In this document: positions 9,478-21,458 of the stretch, piece by piece | Layout of the letters: each line of letters begins with the position of its first letter | Numbering within the stretch: position 1 is the stretch's first letter | Source of the DNA: Isoetes taiwanensis | Lineage: Eukaryota; Streptophyta; Lycopodiopsida; Isoetales; Isoetaceae | DNA length: 64,000 bases | Direction: 5' to 3' | Assembly (NCBI GenBank): GCA_021234155.1 | Contig: JAJEKV010000061.1 | Span: forward strand, 5,700,653 to 5,764,652 | Made by a program: the position numbers and the translations under genes | The notes under the pieces: model-generated | The model's database searches: none | Told to the model about the DNA's origin: nothing | What the model saw: only the letters and a program-made list of their open reading frames with translations

Positions 9478-12379
9478 ATGCAAAATGCTAAATCCCCCAA
9501 GGCCCCCAATGATGCTGATCAAGGCAAGGAAAAATCTCCAACTAATGAAGATGACAAAGATGATGGCAAAGGAAAGGAAAAGACCAGAAATGAAAAGGAT
9601 GATGCCAAAGGAAAGGAAATTGTACTATATACTCGGGTCGATTGGAAAAACAAAAAAATCAAGATCCTGCATGCATGCAACAGAGAGGCAGTAGGAGAAG
9701 GGATTATTGTTCTAGCAGATCCTATCAATGCAGTGAATGATGAAAGATTAGGGGAGGACAGGTTAGGTGTGGCAATCTCAAAATCTCAAAATTATATGAC
9801 AATTGGAAGGAAAAGGGTTCAGGCAAACAAGAATGCCTTGAAGCAACTAGAGGTTCCAACTATTGTTGCATGGCCTAGGGACAGTATTCAACTGGAGGGG
9901 AACTACATGTTTCCTATAGATGTAGAACCATTGTCAATAATGTTCACACAGTGTAGCAAGAGGCCACTTCCAACTTTCAAACATTATCCCACCAAAAGAT
10001 GCAAGTCGATTATGATTGTTCTCCAAGCCCCGATGAAGGTTAGAGGAAGTGAATGTTGTTGGGCCTCCTGTATTAGAATGTTCACAATAGAGGAGATGGT
10101 GGTAGCAAGAGCTACATATCGTGAACATAAGTGTGATAGCGGGGAGGAATTTCATATACACCATATTTGGCTATGCAATTCGTGATGAAAGATCAAAGAA
10201 GAAAAGATTCACATTGAATGGAAAGTGGATATGTTCAAAAGCATGGATGGCTATACATGGAATTCCAACCTCTTCTTGGCAAAACCGGGCAAAAGAGACA
10301 TGAAAATGGTAGTAAAATTGCATTGCATGGGAACACCGGCCCGGTAAGGCCTACCTCAAGAACTATAGCCGCAAAAGGAAATATTTGAAAGATATGTGGA
10401 TTTCAATGCGAAAACATGCCACATAAGAGTAAGAAGGATGAACAGTGGTAGAGTTATTGTTGAAAAGAGATTGCCATCCCATTGTACCCGGAAGAGCATA
10501 TTAGAGGAAATAAATGCATTGCTTCGAACTTGGAGTGGCCTCTATATCCCAAAAATTCAGCTTTTAGTAGGCTATGGAATAAGCATTTCAAGCATGTGAC
10601 CATAGCAACTTCAAACAACTTTGCCAAGTGCAATTTATGTGCTAAAAATTTGAAGGAGACACTAGATAAGACCGTGCAACCAAGTCTAAGGGCAAAGATA
10701 AGGGAACATATGAAGGACCATATGACGATCAACTATCATGTAGATCAACTTATTGGATGTGGAGGACCTTATCCGCAATGGAACCTAATAACTATCTATG
10801 TATTATACATGATAAAATGGACCAACAAGACTTGTCTTCCACAATTCAAGTACATTCCTAAGTCATGTGGAAGATCATACCCTTTGCAGATTTCAATGAT
10901 CGGGCAATATTGCATGGGCAGCCTCTCGGACCTACTATGGCCATTTCAGTTTAGAGTTGTGGAGTGATGGTCCGTGATTTTCACATTGGGAGTATCATGA
11001 GGTGTTTAAGAAACTATGAGAAGGGTTACAATGGTCACCTCCAGGGATCCTACACTAGCCGTGCACTACATAGTGCATTGTTGGATGGAACCCCTAATAG
11101 TATTGAAAAGTTTAGCAAGGCAAGGTTTAGGAGGAATGGACCTAATGAACATGTTGGAGCTTCAACATCTCGTGCTAAACCTCGAGATCTGCCCGGAAAG
11201 CTCCTCTTGCAACTAGATAATTGTGCCGGTCAAAATAAGAACAGTGGATGTTTTCTTTCCTATCCTACTTAACAATTTGTGGGTATTTTTGAAAGAGTCA
11301 ATTTGGGGTTCTAATGCCCTGGACATACTCATGAGGATGTGGACGATTGTTTGGAAAATATAGTCATGTATTGAGACAAAGAGACAGTTACCAAGTTTCC
11401 CGTGCTATTGGAAATATTTCATGGATGTACAAATCCATCTCCTATAGGATCTCTCATAGAAGAAGTGCCCGATTGGAAGAGTTTTATGGATGGTTATGCT
11501 CTCGACATGGAAGGTCATTCTAGACCTCTTCAATTCACTTTTTTTGGGTGAGAGACGATTCCAATCATGCAATGGAAAATGAGACCTTCAGAGGAGAAGT
11601 GAAGAGGTGGGGCGTAAATTTGGCACGGGGATGCAAATGGCAAGTCTAATACCTCCGGTCAACCAAAAAGCTCTAAAACCAACCAAGAAGTCAAGCAATT
11701 GGGATTGACTAAGGATGGCATCAATGACTACAACAAGCATTGGCAAACTAATTCAGATGAGACTAATCGCATTGATAGATTATTGGAAGAAGGTGATCAA
11801 CTTGTTGGATGAGGTAGACACATCCTCTAAGAGCTGAAAAAGGGTGGTTCCCTAAAAGTAAGTGGAAAACATTAGTCGGTGTCGACGAAGATGATAGTAC
11901 CATTAGTAGCATTGTGAAGGCATATGCTTCTCCTCAATCGATAAACACTATGTTGGTCCTAAGAAGGATAGGCCAAAATATCTAGGCATGGATTGTTATG
12001 AACCTTCTAACGACGTGGAGTGCCACCAATTTGTAGTAGTAAAACTAGCGATCTAGAGACCTATCCAAAGGTGGTTGGGATACACTATCTCTGATATTTG
12101 CAAAGAAGAAGGTGATGTTAACTTCAATAAGGTGCGCGTGGAATGGTGGTGTCCAAAGACATCAGTTGAGTAATGTCACCGATAAAGAAAGATATTCTCG
12201 ATTGTTGGACAAAGAGGTGGAGGAGAAATCCTAGTGATCCCGATCTTTGGCTAGACATTGAAACCGTATTGTACTCGTGGACTCCAAAAACTATTCCAAG
12301 TAAAACAACGAGAGTTACAATACCTCAGGACGTAAGGAATAAGGTTCTCATATCCTTGGGGATGCTGGTGGAAAAATGA
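9478..12379 (+). pseudogene. DUF7869-like transposase-like protein, frameshifted
   Basis: Conserved blocks lie in order but in several frames. The N-terminus (9478 onward) is a charged Lys/Glu/Asp low-complexity region after a TTTTAG acceptor-like site. The ORF to 10185 is then replaced by the block FGYAIRDERSKKKRFTLNGK (10121 onward). A further block, 10482-10967, includes a C-x2-C pair (KCNLCAKNLKE) and FKYIPKSCG. The block at 10964-11272 ends with QLDNCAGQNKN (about 11209-11241). Two frame changes then lead to WMFSFLSYLTICGYF and PGHTHEDVDDCLENIV (about 11315-11360). A C-terminal piece runs to a stop at 12379. DNC...NKN followed by GHTHED is the signature I associate with DUF7869 proteins, a eukaryotic family with a probable RNase H/DDE-like core often carried by transposons. 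No single frame spans the gene. The family name is from memory. Termini were not found, although the inverted AT array at 9040-9420 may belong to it. Confidence 0.65.
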
Positions 12380-12825
12380 AAAACAGTTACTATGTATCAA
12401 TCACAGTTAATAAAAGTTGTGTACTACTTGAGTTTCATGATATATGATTTTGTAATTTGAAGTTAAGGTGTGAATTTATATTAAGGTGTGTGATTATATG
12501 TTAACGTATAGTGACTTTAATCAAGTTACTAAAAAAATTGCAATATGAAATTTGTCCCAAAATCAAGACATAATCCCAATTTAATTGAATGATGGTTATG
12601 CCAAGAAATACAATGCTGTAGTGCAGCTTAACCCAACAACAAAAAGCAGCTACAAACATAGAAAAACAGAGATAAAGGGCACCTTTACACGGAGGGAAGG
12701 GCTGGTTCCAGGAGGTCCGGTAGGAAGAATCTGTTGTATGCCGATACTGTGAGCATGATGCTCAGTTGTAGAACAGGTTCTGTTTGTTTAGGGGGGAAAT
12801 TGAAATGCCTCTCTATTTGCCTGTT
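12380..12825. other. Spacer, no gene seen
   Basis: AT-rich DNA follows the transposase-like gene, including short reiterations of TTAAGGTGTG near 12460-12490. From about 12690 base composition changes toward the ankyrin relic. No open frame of interest was seen. Confidence 0.35.
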
Positions 12826-13250
12826 CATCGTGCTTTACTCTGGATCAACCAGCTCACTGCACTCTTATGACCATGCCAAGACGTATAACGCAAGGCAGCG
12901 AATCCAAAGGTACTTTGCTGGTCAAGATCTATGGGGGCCAAATGCTACATTACACTTATGGTTCCACTTCTCGCAGCAAAATGGAAGGGAATTGCACCAG
13001 ATGCATCTAAGGCATCTTTGTTTGCCCCAGTTTCAATAAAAAAATCAACCATTTGTAAACTTCCTCTACTAGCAGCATAATGCAAAAGGGTGAATTTCTT
13101 ACCTTGGGTTATAGAATCTCTGGATAAGTGGAGCGGTGGTACTCAAAGCATGACCAAAATGCTTGAAGAATGTGAACGTGGCCCTCAAGAACAGCTTCAT
13201 GCAATGGGGTATCCCCTTCTTCGTCTTCGTTGCAAATGTCGTGAACTGCA
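12826..13250 (-). pseudogene. Ankyrin-repeat gene relic
   Basis: Three ankyrin-type repeats read on the minus strand. The first, EEGDTPLHEAVLEGHVHIL (about 13220-13165), follows a CTGCAG intron-acceptor-like site at about 13246. After a frameshift the second reads FTLLHYAASRGSLQMVDFF and then ETGANKDALDASG (about 13100-12985), and the next reads IPFHFAARSGTISVM before a stop. A weaker third unit, SWHGHKSAVSWLIQSK, lies near 12880-12832. Ankyrin repeats are protein-binding modules. Here the frameshift and the in-frame stop suggest a dead fragment, perhaps a retained exon of a former neighbour gene or transduplicated material. The overlapping plus-strand ORFs (12734-13353) are shadows of it. 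Confidence 0.6.
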
Positions 13251-13555
13251 GTGGAAAAACCATTTAAAAGATCAATACAAACAATGGCATTTAAAAGACA
13301 TCATGATATGCACACAGTTAAAATTTTATAGGACCTTGCATTGCACGTTTTGATCAGCTAAACCTAAGAGGGTGCACAAGCACTCCGTCTCTATAACCTC
13401 TAGAAAAAATAGATCGATCTAGCACACCGAACCAGTTTGTCGACATGATCTCTTCTACTTTAAACAAGAATAGAGCTCTATGATTTCTCCCTGCTGCAAG
13501 ACCGTTTTTCATTTGAAAATTATTGTGGTTTTTAGATGAATCATTGGAAACAATG

Positions 13556-13785
13556 TTGGAATTTTCATGTGGAGAACTCATATTTTCTTGGAATTTAGAA
13601 GCTCGTGTTGGAATTTTCGACTGGAGAACTCATACTTTTTGGAATTTTGAGATGCAGAGCTCTGCTGTAAATGCTGAAACTGTTATGAAAATGCATTGCA
13701 ATAGAACTCTTATGACTGTAAATGCTGAAACTGCTATGAAAATGCAGTGTAATGCAATACACTGCCGAGAAATTTTGAGTTGGAA
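13556..13785 (+). repeat. Two short tandem duplications (~53 and ~60 bp)
   Basis: The segment 13556-13596 (TTGGAATTTTCATGTGGAG ...) is repeated at 13609-13650. Immediately after, TGTAAATGCTGAAACTG... at about 13667-13705 is repeated at about 13728-13768. Both pairs differ by only a few bases. The 111-codon ORF that spans them owes its length to the duplications and has no recognisable domain. Confidence 0.65.
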
Positions 13786-13859
13786 GTCTTATAAAAATGT
13801 TGTCCTTTGGTCTAGATTCAGAAAAAAAAAAAGGTGCAATTTAGTTGGAAATTTGTAAA

Positions 13860-14434
13860 AATGTGTAAACTCTATTATGAAAGTGAATCTTTTGAAACTT
13901 TGCTGGATAGTGTGATAGAAAGTGTAGTAAAAAATAGTGGAGCTCATACTATCTTAGTGGAGCTGAAATTATGTCTTTGAGAACACAAGTAAATTTACAT
14001 TAATTCCAGCCTAAATGGAATTACTTTCAAGCATTCAAGTTCAAAATCTAGAAAATCTGAATTCTTATAAAGAATTTTTGGTTTCAAAATAAACGTTTTC
14101 AAAAAATTTAAAGTCTAGTTTTGTTTACCTAAATTCATTCAAAAGCTCAGGGAGGAGCGTCCAGAACGAACATCAAAAGAACAGGATACAAGGAAAGTCG
14201 AAGTTAAGATGAATTGTTAAGTGCGTTTTTTTGTTGTCTGTCCGATGTTATCAGGCTTGTATTCTTTAATACTTGGAATCATATGGACAAGGCAATGCGG
14301 TTAGAAAATTTCTTTTGGTCTTCTAGTGCATCCTTGATTCCCTCTTCCAATCAGTCAAAGCATTCTAAAATCAGCAAAAACCAAGGAGAGGCACAAGGCT
14401 TATGGTTCAAACCTTTTTCCAGGTATTTTGTTAA
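13860..14434. other. 3' flank of TEL gene, no separate gene
   Basis: AT-rich DNA without a credible gene lies downstream of the TEL stop codon. The plus-strand ORF at 14214-14483 runs into the TEL last exon antisense and is not proposed as coding. Confidence 0.4.
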
Positions 14435-17313
14435 CTACACTGTTTCATCTGACTCACAACTCTCACTTTCTCCAATTTGCTGATCACAACAATTGTTCTG
14501 ATTATCATCTTGCCTTTTACATCTCTCAGACTTTGTACCCCGTGATGCATGCCCTGCAGCAACAGTTGGTGCAGGACAATCGATTCCATTACGCGGTGGT
14601 GAGAATACGAGTGGGAGATAGTCATCAGTATCGCATGTAAACTTTGAATTTCTAAAATGCTCTTCAAGTGCTGTTCTGCCCTGAAGTATACATGTATTAT
14701 ATGAGTATTAACAGTTATGTAAACGGTAGATTAAATAATGCAAGAAAGGGTATTACCTGAACCCTAGCATATGATACTTGACAGATTTTGCGAGAATTGA
14801 AGGCCTCCCAATGATGGTTATTAAATGCTGCATACAGCTTCAATGTTGCTTGTACCGTCGTGAAGTTCACAAAGGCATAACCAAGATTGCATCTATTCCT
14901 GGCATTGTAACTACTGTTAGTTCCATCTTCGGCCAAGCCAATCAGCCTGGGGCAACACACTTACTTAAAATCAATTGGGAGGTATACAAAATCATATGCT
15001 GACAGGGGCTCTGTAGAATCCGCACACTGCTGATTGCAGTGAAGACAATGCTGATCAAGTAGCTCAAGCAGCATTTGTTGGCTGCAATAAAGTCCTCAAA
15101 CTGAGACCAGTACATTAACACTTGTTGATTTTTACAAAAAAAAAAATGAATTACCTGTATTTGTTCGGAATGTTACGGATCATCAAAGTAGTCCTACCAC
15201 TTTGACAATTGTTCCTAGCCTCGTATTCATCAAAGGCATATTGAGACTGCACGTTGTCTCGAGGATATCGTGAATGTATCTTTGCTGTTCGACCTAAATC
15301 TTTTGGCCTAGCATGCCCTGAAAGAGGTCTAGCCCCTGCTGGAACATATGTTATACAATTCCTTCTTCCAAGTTCTGTTCTTTGAGAACCATTCTGCATT
15401 CCATTGGCAAATGCCCGGGAATTTCTATGCCTACCATTTGTTAGAACATCTCCATAATGTCTTCCTCTAAAAGATCCTTCTCTTCCATTAGACTTCACAT
15501 TATGCTCCAACACCTTAGCATCCATAACTGGCTGTCCTGGACATGGTAATGAAAGAGGTGACCCAGAAGGCTTTCCAGGCCATGCCTGTTGATGCATTAA
15601 TGAATAATTCCAACCTTGCTGAATTATGGGGCTACAAGGAGCAACAGGCGCTGCAGGAGGTCCTCTCCAACCAAAATTACTCCACATAAAACTAGGACTT
15701 GCTGCTTGTATTGGAGACAAACTCATGGCAGTACTCCAATAGATAGGCTGCCCCTGAACAGGTGGGGAAAAGTGACATATTGAACTTACCTGTCCTTGGT
15801 TATGTAATCTAGCTCGTCTAGCCTGTCCACCAGGTCTGCTATATTCTATCTTTATTCTCTTCCCTCCAATCTCGTTGCCATCCAGTGCAGTTTTGGCTCT
15901 GCATGCATCACGGACATCAAAGAACTCGACAAATTTGTGCTGCCTCTTCGATGGCGTTTCTCTGAGTTCCTTAACCGCACCTTCACAGTAATAAGAGTTT
16001 ATAGTCAAATTTGGCAAAACCAATATAACATTAACTTCAAAACTTCAGCAGATGAATAACCAAGACAAACCATGAGCTTCGAAGATAGTCCTGATTGTGT
16101 CGAGTGGCATGCTGGAATCCAAATTGAAGACGACAAGCGTTCCTTGATTCACTCCATCTTCCCCTGGAAGAGATAAGGAACAATTCAAATATTGTGCCCA
16201 AACGGCTTTTCCATCCACCAATCCTTTACTAGTCTCGCTTTGAAATTCATCTGATATGCAAAGCATTTCTGGGTGCATCTGATTTTGGTGAAACCTTTGC
16301 TGATAAAGCAAATGCTGCTGCTGTATGTCATGGAGGGCGTCACGAGAATTTCGAATATCAAAATAGTGTACTGTGACAAACCCATCAATTAATCTCTCCA
16401 GACCCAAGGCTCTAACGGGTCCAAATTTCTCCAAATCCTGCTTCAAATTCACGGTACTCACTTCTGGAGAGACTTCGCTTAACAGAATACTTCGAGAAGG
16501 ATGTTCTTTACCGCTAAAAGGAGGGGGTGGCACCCCTATTGCACATGCACGGTGAACGAAAGAACTAACCTGCTGCTGAGGCAAAGGACCGCAAGGTTGC
16601 ATGAGGTGCTGTGTACAAGGAGATTGAAGAGGGAAGAGGGTAGGGGGTAAATTGTGGCATGGAAGTGGTGGAAGAGGCACATCTGTTTGAATCCTCATAC
16701 TCATAGCTTGCATCTCCCAAGCAAGAGGCGGAGGCGGCATTGAATAGGGAGCCGGGCCAGGTGGGCAAAAAGATATTACAGGTGCTGTGGTTTCGGGAAA
16801 TAACATAGGAGGGAGCTCGATTTCTTGTCCAAGGAAGTGACCCAGAGTAGGTTCTACAAAAATTGACGAATAGTTTGTTGGAGGTGATGGAGACTGACAA
16901 GGTGTAGGGGATGGCGTAAATTCTGTAGCATTTGGATCAAGAGTCACCTGCTTAGGTAAAGACAAAGGTAGATTTGTTGTCTCTGAGTCTGGTTCCGATT
17001 CAGAAATATTTGCAATGGGTTCTTCTAATTCTTCATCATTTTGCGAGCTGGAACCAATGCCAATTTTCAAATTCTCTTCCACAGCTTGCTTTGTGAAGGT
17101 CTTGGTTAATGATAATGCTTTCAGTCCTTGTTGCACCGCCTGTGAGACGTCTAGACTTGTCACTGTGTTATTCGGATAGCCATTCTTGGTTTTGAGAGGC
17201 GTAGCCTGATTCCCAATCCTTCCCACCTTCACAAATCCGCCATATCCAGCTACTTTGCACTGATCTCCCATTGCTATAATTTTAACTTCGCCGATGATCT
17301 TTTCACCACCCAT
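14435..17313 (-). CDS. TEL: TERMINAL EAR1-like (Mei2-type) RNA-binding protein
   Basis: A nuclear RNA-binding regulator of the plant TEL family; in angiosperms these control leaf initiation rate and meristem identity. My exons are 17313-16071, 15980-15155, 15081-14965, 14898-14757 and 14680-14435. All introns are GT-AG, 66-90 bp, and the total is 2574 bp, giving 857 residues. A PAM2-like motif, [12 protein letters not shown], lies at about 123-134; such motifs bind the MLLE domain of poly(A)-binding protein. A Pro-rich linker follows. RRM1 is at about 273-345 ([14 protein letters not shown]). RRM2 is at about 390-480 ([20 protein letters not shown]), split by intron 1. The C-terminal Mei2 RRM3 starts at about 678 ([13 protein letters not shown]), continues [18 protein letters not shown] and [18 protein letters not shown], and is split by three introns. 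The tail is EEHFRNSKF... and ends in ESDETV. RRM1 fits TEL better than other Mei2-like proteins. Start choice between 17313 and a downstream Met (MGDQCKV) is uncertain. No frameshifts; the coding region looks functional. Confidence 0.93.
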
Positions 17314-17339
17314 TACATGCACCGCTAACACTTCAGTCC

Positions 17340-17568
17340 TCGCAAAATTATATCAGTAAGCTGCAGGCCAAAGCAGAAAATAAGAACCGGAAATAACTTA
17401 AGAAAAAGTGCGCTGTGGCAGAGACATATTTTGCAATGCCGCGCCAGAAATTGAGTACAGAGCAAAGAGAAACACTGCTGACAAAACAAGATGTAGCAAC
17501 CGAAGAAAATTAAACAAATCACAATGGCATGCAGTAAAACACAACAATAAGGCTACCTTTTCGCCAAT
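17340..17568 (-). other. Possible 5'-UTR intron of TEL
   Basis: On the minus strand, AAAAG|GTAGCC near 17568 could be a donor, and CTTTGGCCTGCAG near 17362 is a strong acceptor about 50 bp upstream of the start codon. The pattern suggests a leader intron of about 200 bp. A stop codon in the coding frame sits between this acceptor and the proposed start, consistent with untranslated sequence. Transcript data would be needed to confirm it. Confidence 0.35.
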
Positions 17569-18640
17569 GTAGCTTCAACGGCAAGACCAGAAGAGAGCTT
17601 CGGAGGAAGAACAGCCTGCATTATTTGGCCAAAAAAGTCGTTAGATTCATGTTATAGAACTGCATTTGCAAGCTCGCAGGATCAAATTACGGACATACCA
17701 TCACGGAACTGCTTCAACTTCAGTCTCTCATCAGCAAAAGATACTGCTAGGCATATGCTTGGGCACAATCAAGAGAGCAACGTGCATGATTTTGGCAGAT
17801 TCAAAGGATACCTTGGAGAATTCACAAAAAAAACTGCGAAAAAATTGAAGCGGCGCAAAACTCGACGGCAGTCTGATCGTCGGAATGCACTGTTTGCAGA
17901 GAATATAGAAAGATGGCAGAAAAGGGATCGACACTGGCGGATTCGGCTCAAAAATTGCTAGCTCCAGAACTCCACAGAATCACGAAGAAGCACAAAGGGA
18001 TGTATGATATGACGAAAGCATTGGAATTGGGAAGATCATTCAGTAAAAAAGGAAGCAACGAAGAGCTGACATCGCCGGAACGGAGGGAATGGCTATGGCG
18101 GAAAGGAAAGAAATTAGAGATCTTGTAAAAAGCATAAATAAATAAGGCAGAAGAAGCGAGAGGGAGCGGGGGTGTTTAACGAAACCAAAGCAATGGGAAA
18201 TGGGTGACTGTTAAGATTAAGTTAGCGTCTTATTAACGGGAGGATGTCCGAAAAGAAGCCGGTTAAATGCGTTTGTGAGAGCCAGAGCTTTTTCCCTGTC
18301 GCCCGTACGTCTGCCGTCCGTACGCCCCTAACTAGCGGCGGGTTAAAGGCGGCAAATCCGAAGCGTCTGGGACATTTAAAGCTGGTGGTAATAGGACTGC
18401 CAGTGCGAAAAGGCCCCCCTCTCCTAGCTCTTTAGTTTGCCGTACAGTACAGGTTGCTCGGCTGGCGGCGGGCGTGACAGTCCCGAAGCAGATTGGAAGG
18501 CGGCGTCACGTCCGCCACCAAGATAATTATTTATCTATTCCATTTTGTCCAATTAATGATTAGGGGATTTTGCTTACGCTCCCGCAAAAGCGACACATGA
18601 GCCATATGCGCGGAAAGGGATAGTGCGGCGACGTACTCCG
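17569..18640 (-). promoter_or_regulatory. Probable TEL leader and promoter region
   Basis: This is the upstream flank of TEL. A TTATTTATTTAT-like box on the minus strand at about 18132-18145 is the only TATA-like candidate, and the sequence between it and the gene is pyrimidine-rich in the sense direction, as plant leaders often are. The region at 18250-18520 is GC-rich with CpGs. Short plus-strand ORFs here show no domains. Confidence 0.3.
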
Positions 18641-18705
18641 GCCGGTATTTATTATTTATGTGGATATAAATCCGCCGGTATTTATTATTTGGGTGGATAA
18701 ATATC
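18640..18705 (+). repeat. 33-bp tandem duplicate
   Basis: GCCGGTATTTATTATTT followed by (AT/GG)GTGGATA is present twice in a row, the second copy with a few changes. It lies upstream of TEL; no regulatory role is evident. Confidence 0.7.
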
Positions 18706-19067
18706 GGGGGCGTTTTCATTTATTATTGGCGTCTAAGGATGGGGGGTATGATGATTTGACACCTTCACTTCCCTTCGTTTTCGCTTTCTTTCGTTTTCGT
18801 TCTGTTTGCGTGGAAGGAAGGTTTTAGGTTTATCTACGAAGAAGGGCTCTGTTTCCCCAAAAAACTAACGCAATCTATCTCATCATTCCTGTCCATTTAA
18901 GTTTGGATCTTTTCTGCCATGCACAAGCAGAACCTCTTCGTAAAGGCTTTTCGGATACCACGATCAAATCGACGGCTCCGATTTTACCCGATCGTAGACG
19001 TCAACTCATAAACAAAGCCTTTATGAACCTATTTCTTTAGCCCCTAGACATAAATTCCATATCCCTG

Positions 19068-19139
19068 CGCATTTTTTGAGATGTCGTAACGGACATTGGT
19101 TGCCCATTTTTTGAGATGTCGTAAGGACATTGGGTTGCT
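19068..19139 (+). repeat. ~37-bp tandem duplicate
   Basis: CATTTTTTGAGATGTCGTAA(C)GGACATTGG is present twice in succession with one or two indels. No gene overlaps it. Confidence 0.7.
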
Positions 19140-21029
19140 GTTTCTCGTCTAGAATGGTGTCCCTTTCGTTAGCGTTGGTTTACGTGGTTCCATGGTCAAA
19201 GTTGGTCCAAAGACCGAGCCTTTGTTTCACGGGGAGTCCTCCCCTCATCATGACTTGATGTGTTTCCTTTGCATTTTCTAAAGGTTGAAGAATCTTCATC
19301 TTTTATCTAATGTCTTTCCCCATGGCTCCCCTTGACAACTTATGTCATATGACATGCTCTCGATTGCCAACACCATTGCCATGAAAATGTTGCCTCTTAT
19401 TTAAATCTAAATTAACCTCCCTTTTTATGCAAATTCTAACCTTATTCTAACATTTAGTTTGTACGTCAACCTACATGCTCAGTCCCTGTCGGGTCCTCCT
19501 CCTCAAATGTTTACAATTAACTATAGTTTATTCCACCAGTTTTTCGTACCTGTCTTTGCACACGTGTGCAAATAAAATCCAAGCATATTCATCCAAAAAG
19601 ATGTGCAATCTAGGTTTCTGCAATATAAAGGTGTCGATGCCATTCTAAATCAAAGCCATTGCTTTTCTTTATTTCTAGTAGCTCTCTTTTAGTTTCTGTA
19701 CAAAGCAAATGCTGATGTTGATCGAGATTGCATGCATATATGATTATATTATTATCATGATGTCAAGCCAATATAAAAAATGAAGACTCGTTTGACTATG
19801 GATGGAATTGAAAGGATAACAAACGTTATTATATGTCAATTCGGCAAAACTAGGATTAGTAGATCAGAAGCCAAAGCACCCATGATTAATATTCCTGATA
19901 ATGTAGTCAATCACTACCAACAACATCAACTGAGTACAATATAATGCACCTTTCTACTTTTTCAATCTTTTTCTATGACAATATGGTTAAGTGCCAAAGA
20001 TCAATGCACTAGTGCATTTTTCAAATAATGTTTTCGTTGCTCCAATTAGAGTAGAATTTCTATGTTGCAGCTCTCAGCAATCGTATGGATGTAGGATTAT
20101 GCTTTAAACAATGTCTCGATGAAATCTAAAGAGGGTGTGTCTTCTGCGTTTATAGTTGTTCCTTAAGACAGTAACAAGGTATCACAAATTACTTAGCGAA
20201 GACCAACCAGCGTTGCCAAGAATATCATCAGCACTATAGCCATGACTGCAAAAGCCCCGAGGAGTCCCTAAGCTAGACCTGCGACATATTTTGCACCAAT
20301 CTTCTGTAATAACTCACATCATTCGGTACTCTAGCACTGCTATCTTCTCTATCATAGATCTCTAACAAAAGCTATTCATCCCTCTAAATCTGGATCAAGC
20401 CTAATTATCTTTTGCAACATCGTGACATAGCTCTTGGCTTTAGATTCATGTTTGAATCCTTAATTTTTTGCCATGCAGACTTAGATCCAATTCTTTGGAG
20501 TCATATAGCAGAAAAGCCATAAGGTTCCACTAGCAATAGCTATACTTGTTTGGCAAAGGAGTCAAAGTCGCAAGGGAGCAATAAGGGAGCAAAAAAAAAA
20601 AAAAAAATGGTCTCCTTACTTTTTACATCTGGCAATTGCCACTTATAGGTTTCTACCTGGGAACCTCCTATAAGCAGTGGTTACTAGATACTTTTTCACC
20701 TAAAGGACGTTTGCCAATGTCTACCATAGTATTCAATCCTCGCTTTCACAATTGACGTTGGAATGGAATGGAAAACTGTATACCCATGGTTGCTCGTATA
20801 TAATAGTGCAAGGGCTTCTTTCCCGCAACAATGAATATGGGATACATTTGCATGTTCTGAAGTACTCTAGAATTTTCGAAGAACATTTTAAAATCTTCAT
20901 TAGAAATGGTTTACTGTGCTTGAAATATTCTTAGGATCCTCTAGGGAATATTTCTAAATGCATATGGATGACGACCATGTACATATAATATATCTGAATA
21001 GTCGTCATAGCTTCTACGGATTTATATAT
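19140..21029. other. Gene-free region between TEL and LINE-A
   Basis: Moderately AT-rich sequence with poly-A at about 20590-20607 and no credible ORF, RNA gene or element ends. It may hold distal regulatory sequence of TEL or old unrecognised repeats. Confidence 0.35.
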
Positions 21030-21260
21030 AAGAATTAGGAAGGAAGGAAGGAAGGAAGGAAGGAAGTATATTTTAACGTCTGCGGAGGCCAAACTTGACC
21101 TATGAGACGGTACATGCAGTACACAAAGCAGATAAAACCACACCAAAAAGACAAATGCTACTATACAATGTGTCCCTACTACTGGGATGAAAAAACCCCC
21201 ACATGGGAGGAAAAACCCCGTAGTAGGCTCTCGGATCCCTTTGTCCTGTAAGGGGATTCT

Positions 21261-21458
21261 CTAACGGTAGAGACTTGCAAAATGTAGGATGCGAGGCGTG
21301 CAACCATTGGGCGATGCTAGCAATTGATGCAAATGGTGCCTCGAGCATCTAAGATCAGCATGTGTTGCTCGGATATGCGTATATGCCGGACACTCTTGCA
21401 GAGCATGGTGCTCATCCTCTCTTGTCGCGATGTGGCAACACCGGGCATATTCTCTCAT
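21261..21458 (-). pseudogene. LINE-A ORF2 C-terminus, Cys/His segment
   Basis: Reads CCHIATREDEHHALQECPAY then THIRATHADL. C-x(n)-H-x4-C is the short zinc-knuckle-like signature found after the RT in many plant LINEs, and it recurs in the other LINE copies in this window (HTLQSCPAYDQIR at about 39.5 kb, HTLLSCPAFEIVR at about 36.1 kb, VFLHCSAYEEIR at about 27.1 kb, VFLECSAYKNIR at about 54.6 kb). It is separated from the RT by about 900 bp of broken reading frame. Confidence 0.7.

Noticed and set aside
12734-13353. Plus-strand ORFs of 101 and 87 codons
   Set aside because: They are shadows of the ankyrin relic read on the minus strand.
16373-16900. Extra ORFs inside TEL exon 1 on both strands
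   Set aside because: The TEL frame carries RRM1 and the Pro-rich linker; the others are overlapping shadows.
21033-21066. GGAA repeat as an independent microsatellite
   Set aside because: It lies exactly at the 3' end of LINE-A, so it is better explained as the element tail.
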